Positions 20,431 through 27,093 of a stretch of DNA of 27,093 nt are shown one piece after another. The stretch covers positions 1 through 27,093 of the forward strand of contig MDYQ01000309.1 in the NCBI GenBank assembly GCA_003024175.1, given 5' to 3'. Numbering within the stretch: position 1 is the first letter of the stretch; every line of letters starts with the position of its first letter. This DNA is from Planoprotostelium fungivorum (taxonomy: Eukaryota > Evosea > Variosea > Cavosteliida > Cavosteliaceae). A program made the translations under genes and the position numbers. The notes under the pieces are model-generated. The model made no database searches. It had not been told where the DNA came from and saw nothing but the letters and a program-made list of their open reading frames with translations.

Positions 20431-20614
20431 GATAGTAGCCTTGCCACACAGTGGCATGGCTAACAGGGGTTTGTGGGTGGGCCCTCAGTGTGGTATTTCT
20501 CTTTGTGGAAAGCATTATTGTGTGCTATGTGTTTCTCTCTGTGTCTGCTCAGAGCATGCTTTGCGGACACCTCTTCTTTCTGTCCATACGTAACTCACCT
20601 GCGGGTCATCATAG

Positions 20615-20785
20615 TAAAAGGGGGTATTATAGTCCATTTCTCTACAACTCTCCTTGCACTGAATGCTCGTCTCCTGTGTTCTGTTTGGTAATCCTCTGCA
20701 AAACATTTGTAAGCGTTTGCGCACTATGTACTTGCTTTATACAGTCTGTGTGGAAATCTATACACTCAATTCATACAAAAGACAC
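20615..20785. repeat. Direct repeat, copy 2
   Basis: Diverged second copy of the repeat at 20272-20430, about 345 bp further on in the same orientation. The roughly 185 bp between the copies is GT-rich (TTTGTGGGTGGGCCCTCAGTGTGG) and encodes nothing recognisable. Confidence 0.6.
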
Positions 20786-20861
20786 AATGAGGCAAAAGGC
20801 AGCTGCATATGAATAGGCTGAGCTGAAATAGAATCAATTTATTTGTGGCTCACAAGGCCAT

Positions 20862-21509
20862 TCAATTGTTCTTGAGGATGTCCTTTGCTGCGTCAAGAAA
20901 GGCTTTGTTGATGTTGGAAGTGCTCAATCCCTCCTCTCTTAGACAAGCTTTCTGACCAGCACTCCCAGTTTGGGTGATGTAAGACAGCTGTTCTCTCCGG
21001 GTGTCTCTGCTGTAGTCCTTGGCCTCCTGTGCAAGATCTGCAGGATTCTCAAAAGCTTTGGGGGCATGTTCGGTGAAGTGCTTGCTTGTGTATTCAGTTG
21101 GAAATGACAATTGGCCACTCTGTAGTTGGAGAATCCCTCTTCCTCTGCTTCCGCCATGAAATCGTCATGAGGGCACTCTGCCACAACAGATTCTAAGAGA
21201 CGGAGTAAAGTTATATCTCCGTTTCACAAGAATGGCGGTCGTGCGTGAACGCAGGCATCATCACGTGATCTTTAGACTATGAGATGATTCGCTTTTTGTT
21301 CTTTAAAACCAAGGGGAAATACAAGAGGCGTTACATACCTTGAAGCCACCGGGTGCAGTCATGCAGCGTGATTTCAATTCGCCCCCCTGACTCTGTTCGT
21401 CCTTTCGTACCTCCTCATTGGTCCGATCGACCTCTACCTCCACCTTCTCGTCCTGAGCCGTCTCTTCTTGCACTGCCATCACAATCCTTCTCCATATCGA
21501 GTCACTCAT
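20862..21509 (-). CDS. Hypothetical protein, two exons (tentative)
   Basis: Exon 21339-21509 (MSDSIWRRIVMAVQEETAQD to MTAPGGFK, with an acidic middle) ends at a GTATGT donor. Exon 20862-21119 (after ACTACAG) reads FPTEYTSKHFTEHAPKAF and ends AFLDAAKDILKNN and TAA. Joined in phase 0 they give about 142 residues. The 219 nt intron is long for this window and contains another open piece (ECPHDDFMAEAEEEGFSNYR), so an extra exon or a different structure is possible. Codon-like composition supports coding; no family recognised. Confidence 0.4.
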
Positions 21510-21721
21510 CACGCTTGCTGAGGCTGGTATTGAGTATCCTAGATAAAATTCTCTCTCAAAACGTTCTTCTCTCGTCTCCAGATCCTTATTCGAATAAATT
21601 TTGTTTTTCGGATTTCGCATCTGCGAACCGCGAGGGCTCAATTTCAGAGACGCTCTATTAAATCGTCGCTGCTCATTACCTCATCGTCGGTCCATGTTTA
21701 ACATGAGTTGATTCCTTTCAG

Positions 21722-22033
21722 GTCTTTGGCCGTCTTATAGACTTCGTTTTGGACGAGCGCACAGGTAACAATAGCTTGTTGGTTCCTCTCTCACACTCTG
21801 ACTCTATTCTAGTTCTTGGGTCCGCATTGTCCACTGCCCCTTTCTCGAGGTAACAACATCGAATTATATGACGGCATCTGTCTCATTTTCTAACTCCAAA
21901 ATAGATCTCGTCCTTTTCATCCGTCATTAATCATCGCCACTTCGAACAGTCTCAAAGGTAAATCATACGCTCGGATCGAACGCTTTGTCTTTGAGTTGGT
22001 TCATGTTACTAATTTTCTTACCTTCATTTCAGG
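21722..22033 (+). other. Apparent untranslated leader exons of the CBM-domain gene
   Basis: Three short blocks are bounded by good splice signals: 21722-21764, 21813-21849 and 21905-21957. Their introns start GTAACA, GTAACA and GTAAAT and end CTAG, ATAG and TTTCAG. The last acceptor leaves one base before the ATG at 22034. Read as protein the blocks stay open (VFGRLIDFVLDERT and so on) but enter the next exon out of frame with its ATG, so they fit best as 5' UTR exons. GTAA-type donors differ from the GTGAG norm of this window. Confidence 0.4.
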
Positions 22034-22770
22034 ATGCCTTACACTACCAATCACCCCAACCGAGGTCTCCTAAACAGTCTAATTCAACAACACCGTAACA
22101 ACGGTTACGACATCACATTCCGTGGGAAGGCGGCTTTCAGAATTCTCAACGACACCACTGTTGATGATGCCACTATCGATGTGTGGTATGCCGTTGCCCA
22201 AGCCAACACCAATGCTGACTGGGAGGGCCTCAGAGACGCCATAGTCCCTCCTGTCCAGACAGCTGGTGAGTCTTGACCCTTCTTTATTCTCTGTATATTC
22301 TCTTTATTCTCGTCGCGGTGTCTCCAGGGCCTCTATGGGGCTCTATGGGCCTCTCAGGCTCTAGCTCGCATAGCGGCGGCCTGGAAAGCTCAAAAATTTA
22401 ATTGTAATTACACTCAACCTTTTCTAATTATATAACAGCCAGCCCTAATATCAATCTGGTTTGGCCATACGGGGGTAGAGATGTTTACATCAAAGGGACG
22501 TGGACAAACTGGCAACCTATTAGAATGGTATATAATGGCTCGGTCCACACATACCCGCTATTCTATTCATTTGGGGTGAAATATATATACTGCTTCATTC
22601 TGGACGGAAAGGTGTGCCACAATGGGTTGTCTGCAGCTGAACCAAATGTGTATGGAGGGTATAATAATTATTATTATGGTAAGTGTATTATACATGGATA
22701 TCATCTCACTGGAGATAGTGGCGAGACCAACTTCCCCAGGACCGCAATTGATGGGGAGCCCTGCACGTGA
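22034..22770 (+). CDS. Small protein with a C-terminal glycogen-binding (CBM48/AMPK-beta-like) domain
   Basis: Exons 22034-22265 and 22441-22770, about 187 residues. The N-terminal 78 residues (MPYTTNHPNRGLLNSLIQQH onward) resemble no family known to me. The second exon reads LVWPYGGRDVYIKGTWTNWQ, then FGVKYIYCFILDGKVCHN and a later GGYNNYYY. This matches the AMPK-type carbohydrate-binding module: an opening W, 'V.I.G.W.NW', 'Y.Y.FILDG' and a closing 'G..NN'. Such modules bind glycogen or starch. The 175 nt intron carries the sequence shared with the decayed copy at 15 kb. A GTAAGT donor at about 22680 offers an alternative C-terminus. The role is unknown; the duplication suggests a repeated or recently mobile locus. 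Confidence 0.55.
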
Positions 22771-22864
22771 TAGTGTAAGTTGATCACTTCCAAGTATAAT
22801 TATTTCTCATTTTGAAGTCTTCAGGCATTGAATCAATCTTCCACGCAATTTTACAACATCTCAA

Positions 22865-22980
22865 GGATTGTTTGAAGCCCTTCCCCACAAGAGACTTGAA
22901 CTTACATCCATCCTTTCTATCCATCCATCCTCTGTCATCCTCTACCCCTTTATCAAGAGTGAGTCAATCGTATTCTAACA
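22865..22980 (+). repeat. Truncated 5' LTR
   Basis: Matches the last 116 bp of the 3' LTR with few differences and ends at the same TCTAACA. Upstream sequence bears no resemblance to the first part of the 3' LTR, so the left end is lost or replaced. Confidence 0.8.
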
Positions 22981-23531
22981 ATCTTCAAACCCAATTCCTT
23001 GATTCATATCATATCTGCCTTTTCAATAGAAAGAAGAGGATAGAAGAGGATTGTCTTGAGGAGAGAAGGGATTGGCAACGGATAATATCTGTCTCATTGA
23101 CATATCACCCATCATATTATCATATCTCACCCATCTCTGGGACGGAGATTGGCAGTGTCAAACAGAGATTGGAGGGGTCTACGCAGATTGCCATTTCGTG
23201 ATTGTACATTGGTTATCACATCATAAAATTATCGTATCACCACAACACGTGGTTGGATAGAATTCTGGACTGTGTTTGCATCGTTAATCGCTGCTCGTGA
23301 GAATCGTGATCTGAAGAGGATTGATTCACATCATTGGGAAGAACCGTTCAGAGAGTAGCCAAGTGATAGGCAAACCGTCAGAACCTTCTGTATACGTTTT
23401 CAAACATCATCTGATCACTGGTGAGATCGATCAGGCAATCGATTTCATCAGGGGAGATCATCCGTAAGAGAACAGCACATATATTCATACCACGCTTACG
23501 GCAGAACGAGAGTTGATTTTGTTGCCAGGTC

Positions 23532-24571
23532 ATGCCAAGATTGTTACTCAAGAGAAAAGGAAAGAAGTCCTCAACACCTCCGGCCAAAGTGGCTCGCACT
23601 CCCCAGAGCTCGCAGAAAGAGAGTAACTCAAAGCAAGTTGAGGAGGAATCACCTTCGACTCCTTTGTCTCCTGTGTCTAGCCCAGCCAACAAAGAAGTGG
23701 TTAGCTCAAACGAAGGAAGAGAGAAGAACAAGGAGATAGACAGTGTTGAGGAGAGTAACTCCAGTCAATCAGAAGCAGACGAGAGTGATCACCCAGGTGC
23801 CAACAGACAGCTGTACACCATGATCAACAGCCTTCAAGGAAGGGTAGATGCCAACCAAACTGCAACTGACTAGAGTATTGCCGGTTTGAAGGGATCTCTA
23901 GTGTCCATAACGGAGCTAGTGGCATCAGTACTTGAAAGGTTGCCACCCAACACGACCGTTCAACCTGTCAGAGTAGACCTTGCACGTCAGAACAGAGTAG
24001 AACCAGTCACACTGCTATTCTCAAGAGAGCAACCAGATCCTGACACCCCTATGCCTCAAGACCTACGGGTGTCTGAAGAGGAAAGGAATCCAAGGGTGGT
24101 GGCTAAGAGGCAGGAATTATACGCAACATTTTCTAAATCGCATTTTGGTTACGAGCAAGAAGAGAGGAATACGGTGATCTTACCGGAGTTTGGAAAAAAC
24201 TGGAGAAGTTGGGGTCCCCAGTGTCAGTCACCAACAACAACACGCTGAGAACATGGATGCAAGACATCGACTACCGTTGGTATGCGTTCAAAGGGTCCAA
24301 TGAGTCTTTGATTGTACCCTTCATCCGTGGACTCAGCACAAAGAACACCTCCCTTCAACACTACATGATGAATTTCACGGCCACCGTACCAACCAAGTCA
24401 TGGGATGAATTTCAATCAGGAGTGTGGCATCTTCTCTACCATGGACATGAACACCATGGAGAAGGCTATCCACAATCTGAACACTGCTCAGCAGTCTCCT
24501 GGTCAACCAGTACTTGCGTGGAGGAATGAGTTGGAGCAGAAGGCCATGGAGGTCTCCCCAGTGTTGGCAAC
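23532..24571 (+). pseudogene. gag-like region of the gypsy element, broken
   Basis: ATG at 23532 opens a basic, then Ser/Glu-rich segment (MPRLLLKRKGKKSSTP; NSSQSEADESDHPG), a typical gag N-terminus. A TAG at 23871-23873 interrupts the frame, which then continues (SIAGLKGSLVSITELVASVL). Near the A6 run at about 24194 the frame shifts, and further on DIDYRWYAFKGSNESLIVPF, then ATVPKSWDEF-like and AIHNLNTAQQSPGQPVLAWR continue in other frames. It is a decayed capsid gene. No zinc knuckle is present because the deletion begins at about 24571. Confidence 0.7.
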
Positions 24572-25152
24572 GCAGCCCTGTGTTGGCAGTCAAATTGAAA
24601 GAGTATTCGGAATTTCTTTGCACAAATTTAGAGGTAGCCTGACAGGATATGAAGAGGTTTGCAGATAGACATCAATCAGAAGCACCAATCTATCAGCCAG
24701 GGGACAAGGTTCTGCTATCTACAAAGCACTTTGGGACCTTGCGTCCAAAACCCAAGTGGGCAGATAAATGGATTGGTCCTTATCACATCCTCAAGGAGGC
24801 ACACCCTGGATCATCCTCTTACGTATTGAGTCTACCACCTTCAATCAAGATCTATCCAGTATTCCACTCCTCCCTACTGATACCATATGTGGAGAACACC
24901 TTAGTGGGTTGGAAAAGACCAGCTCCACCACCCATTGTGATTAATGACAAACAAGAATACGAGGTTGAGGCAATCTTATATGTGCAGAAACATTACGGAA
25001 AACCCCAATATCTTGTAAGTTGGAAGGGGTATGGCCCAGAGGAGAACTTATGGTTACCTGAAGACAACTTGTCCAACAGTCCAGATCTAATAGCTGATTT
25101 CAAGGCAAGGACAACTTGCGTCACCACATCCAAGAGAATACGGAAAAAGTGA
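24572..25152 (+). pseudogene. Integrase C-terminus and chromodomain of the gypsy element
   Basis: After the deletion joint the frame resumes with the integrase piece VLAVKLKEYSEFL (also found in the second element at about 25950), then YQPGDKVLLSTKHF and KWADKWIGPYHI, the post-core 'GPYxV' domain. From about 24955 comes a chromodomain: YEVEAILYVQKHYGKPQYLV then SWKGYGPEENLWLPEDNL, with the conserved aromatic and 'WxGY..E..W.P..NL' positions. In chromoviruses this domain directs integration toward marked chromatin. The ORF 24649-25152 is intact (167 residues) but is a fragment of a polyprotein. Confidence 0.85.
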
Positions 25153-25173
25153 TCTGCTGGATCAAGGGGACAA

Positions 25174-25375
25174 TGTCATGACGCTAAGTTGTGGCAAAGA
25201 ATAATCCACTTTAACAAGAATTGGTTTAACGATCTACAATTGAATCTTATAATGAATGGGGATTGTTGAAAGCCCTTTCCCCACAAGAGTCTTGAACTTA
25301 CATCCATCTTTTCTATCCATCCATCCTCTGTCATCCTCTACCCCTTATCAAGAGTGAGTCAATCTTATTCTAACA
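25174..25375 (+). repeat. 3' LTR
   Basis: 202 bp beginning TGTCATGACGCTAAG and ending TCTAACA, preceded by a short polypurine tract (AAGGGGACAA). The ends were set by the TG..CA rule and the purine tract; no target-site duplication could be tested because the 5' end is truncated. Confidence 0.7.
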
Positions 25376-25534
25376 CCACCCCTGATGTCAGTCTCAGTAA
25401 AGGAGATGCTGCAATTCCTACTTGCAGAGTATTATTTACAATTCTTGAGGGTCATAGAACAGTGTTATGGATGGATTATCTCACACTTGACGTTGGGATA
25501 AAGGATGGTTGCAGATGCTAGACTTGGTGGTGGG
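25376..25534. other. Sequence between retroelements, nothing recognised
   Basis: About 160 bp after the 3' LTR without ORF, repeat or RNA gene that could be identified. Confidence 0.4.
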
Positions 25535-25903
25535 GGGTGGTGGCTAAGAGGCAGGGTTTATACGCAACATTGGGCTAAATCGCGTTCATCATTTCAGCTA
25601 AATCGCTTTAGCTTTACCAACAACTATGGGATCAATCTGTGACCATAAATGCATAGTGTATTGATCATCTGATTCCTCTGCAGAGCGATATTGCTTAAGC
25701 ACTCCCAGTATCAGAGCTAAATTGCTTCTGCTGTTTAGCTTTTTGTAAAAATCATCACCAAGAGTACCAAAAAACTTTTCAAAAAATCAATCCAACAGCA
25801 CATAGAGTACTTTCAGAGCATAATGCATCATCCTATAGTGTTAAGAGACCAAAATGCGATTTAGAAAATGTTGCGTATAATTCCTGCCTCTTAGCCACCA
25901 CCC
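25535..25903. repeat. Foldback: inverted repeat whose arms are gag-derived
   Basis: Arm 25535-25582 (+) and arm 25856-25903 (-) both match 24094-24141 of the gag region (GGGTGGTGGCTAAGAGGCAG at one end, CTAAATCGC at the other). The right arm is identical to gag over about 57 bp (25850-25907); the left arm is diverged. The roughly 270 bp between is AT-rich, encodes nothing and contains the smaller palindrome GCTAAATCGCTTTAGC. The transcript of this piece could fold into a hairpin. Confidence 0.65.
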
Positions 25904-25908
25904 TTGGT

Positions 25909-27093
25909 TTGTGCGAAGGAATTCGGAGTACTCTTTCAACTTGACTGCCAACACATTAGGATCGTCAGATACACTGCGAGATCCTCTTCCTGTGTTTGGG
26001 TTTAGCAAACCAAGAACGGTGTAACTCCGGTTGACGTGTGTACCGAGTTGTTGTATGCGAACTCTGCCGTTGCCAGTAAAGGGACCCAATCGTCTTGTAA
26101 ATAGGAGCAATACACTTGTAGATACTGGTTTAACACGGAATTGACCCGTTCTGTCTGACCGTCCGATTGTGGATGATAAGCCGTTGACATCAAGTGTTTT
26201 GTACCCATCTGCTTCCAGAACAACGTCCAGAATTCCGCAGTAAATTGTGTACCTCTGTCTGATACAATCTTCTCGGGGATGCCATGTAGCCGAAACACTC
26301 AATCGATATACAACCACGCTGCTTCTTCACTGGTGATCGTGTTCTTACACGAAATGAAATGTGACATCTTTGTGAATCTGTCTACTACCACCATTATAGC
26401 GTTGAACCCCTGACACTCTGGTAGCTCGACCATGAAATCGATCGTCACAGACGTCCATCTGTCTGATGGCACCTCTAAAGGTTGCAGGAGTCCTGATTGC
26501 TTCTTACGAGAATGCTTCGCTCTCTGACATGTATCACAGGACTTGACGTATGACTCGATGGTATGATACATCTTTGGCCACCAGNAGACAATCTTCTCGG
26601 GGATGCCATGTAGCCGAAACACTCGATCGATGTACAACCACGCTGCTTCTTCACTGGTGATCGTGTTCTTACACGGAATGAAATGTGACATCTTTGTGAA
26701 TCTGTCTACTACCACCATTATAGCGTTGAACCCCTGACACTCTGGCAACTCGACCATGAAATCGATCGTCACAGACGTCCATCTGTCTGATGGCACCTCT
26801 AAAGGTTGCAGGAGTCCTGATTGCTTCTTACGAGAATGCTTCGCTCTCTGACATGTATCACAGGACTTGACGTATGACTCGATGGTATGATACATCTTTG
26901 GCCACCAGTAGTCTCTTCTGACCAATTCTTTAGTTTTGTGCGAACCAAAATGTCCCGCAAGGGGCGAATCGTGCTTCATCATCATGATGATCAGACGTAG
27001 TTTTTCCGGTACGTACAATTGCCCTTCACAAAAGAGTAAGTCGTCAGTGACGTGAAACCCTTGATCAGTGTGATCGTTATCGTCCAGGTCTCC
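25909..27093 (-). pseudogene. Second gypsy element: integrase part of pol, with frame breaks and a duplicated segment
   Basis: Reading minus from the window edge, the frame is open to 26299. It shows the RNase H-integrase linker (LLFCEGQLYVPEKLR), the HHCC zinc site (HDSPLAGHFGSHKT ... CDTCQRAK) and the first catalytic Asp (VTIDFMVELP). The chain continues at 26298-26002 with the second Asp (VSDRGTQF) and the Glu ([12 protein letters not shown]), so the D,D-35-E set is present. A stop (TGA for CGA) separates the two at 26299-26301, and another frame break falls near VTPFLV. About 320 bp encoding WWPKMYH to EKIV occurs twice, either side of an N at 26585. The rest of pol lies beyond the window. 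Confidence 0.8.

Larger units (their letters stand above)
22865..25375 (+). mobile_element. Chromodomain Ty3/gypsy retrotransposon, internally deleted
   Basis: A 116 bp repeat at 22865-22980 recurs at 25260-25375 (GGATTGTT, CCCCACAAGAG.CTTGAA, CATCCATCCTCTGTCATCC, GAGTCAATC.TATTCTAACA). The right copy extends left to TGTCATGACG at 25174, just after the purine-rich ATCAAGGGGACAA. This gives a 202 bp 3' LTR with TG...CA ends. The left LTR lacks its first 86 or so bases. Between them lie a gag-like region with an internal stop and frameshifts, and only the last part of pol (integrase C-terminus plus chromodomain). Protease, reverse transcriptase, RNase H and the integrase core are missing, so the copy cannot move on its own. 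Confidence 0.85.

Noticed and set aside
22812-23201. ORF of 129 codons across the truncated LTR
   Set aside because: It spans LTR and leader sequence and has no protein similarity; the match to the 3' LTR explains the sequence.
1-27093. tRNA, rRNA and CRISPR features
   Set aside because: Scanned by eye for B-box words, cloverleaf ends and regular repeats; no convincing candidate was found. CRISPR is not expected in a eukaryote.

Overview
The window is nuclear DNA of a eukaryote with very compact, intron-dense genes. Almost every gene is split by GT-AG introns of about 34-60 nt, most starting GTGAG and ending CAG or TAG, often with a CTGAC/CTGAT-like branch site. All exon chains below were joined by hand from splice signals and phase. 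The mix of half-size ABCA transporters, a YEATS2-type ATAC subunit, a PRL phosphatase, 28-170 bp gene spacing and chromodomain Ty3/gypsy elements best fits an amoebozoan protist, perhaps a protosteloid or variosean amoeba. That is inference. An early-diverging fungus is the main alternative.

Layout. 1-2553: the 3' end of a membrane-protein gene (+), a PARP-like 3' exon (-), a three-exon unknown gene (+) and about 700 bp with no recognised gene. 2554-14124: an MDR oxidoreductase (+), a YEATS-domain chromatin protein (-), and two half-size ABCA transporters transcribed divergently from a shared 166 bp spacer. 14125-15576: a gene-poor stretch with a MITE-like element flanked by a perfect 6 bp duplication and a decayed copy of a gene found 7 kb away. 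15577-20260: a tight cluster of a PRL phosphatase (-), a TRAPP-like trafficking protein (+), a twin CX9C mitochondrial protein (-) and a molybdopterin-binding-domain protein (+) whose C-terminus seems cut off next to a repeat. 20261-22770: degenerate direct repeats, a weak two-exon gene (-) and a small protein with a glycogen-binding (CBM48/AMPK-type) domain behind apparent untranslated leader exons. 22865-27093: retroelement territory, with a deletion-derived chromodomain gypsy copy (+), a foldback made from gag sequence, and a second gypsy pol fragment (-) with a duplicated segment around an ambiguous base (N).

The genes are mostly unrelated housekeeping functions: chromatin, lipid or small-molecule transport, phosphatase signalling, vesicle traffic and mitochondrial intermembrane-space biology. 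Only the paired ABCA genes look functionally linked. The most interesting non-coding signals are the MITE with its target-site duplication, the duplicated gene fragment that kept its intron, the gag-derived inverted repeat, the stop-free 42 nt introns inside both ABC nucleotide-binding domains, and a TCATC-type repeat on the sense strand of the longer introns.
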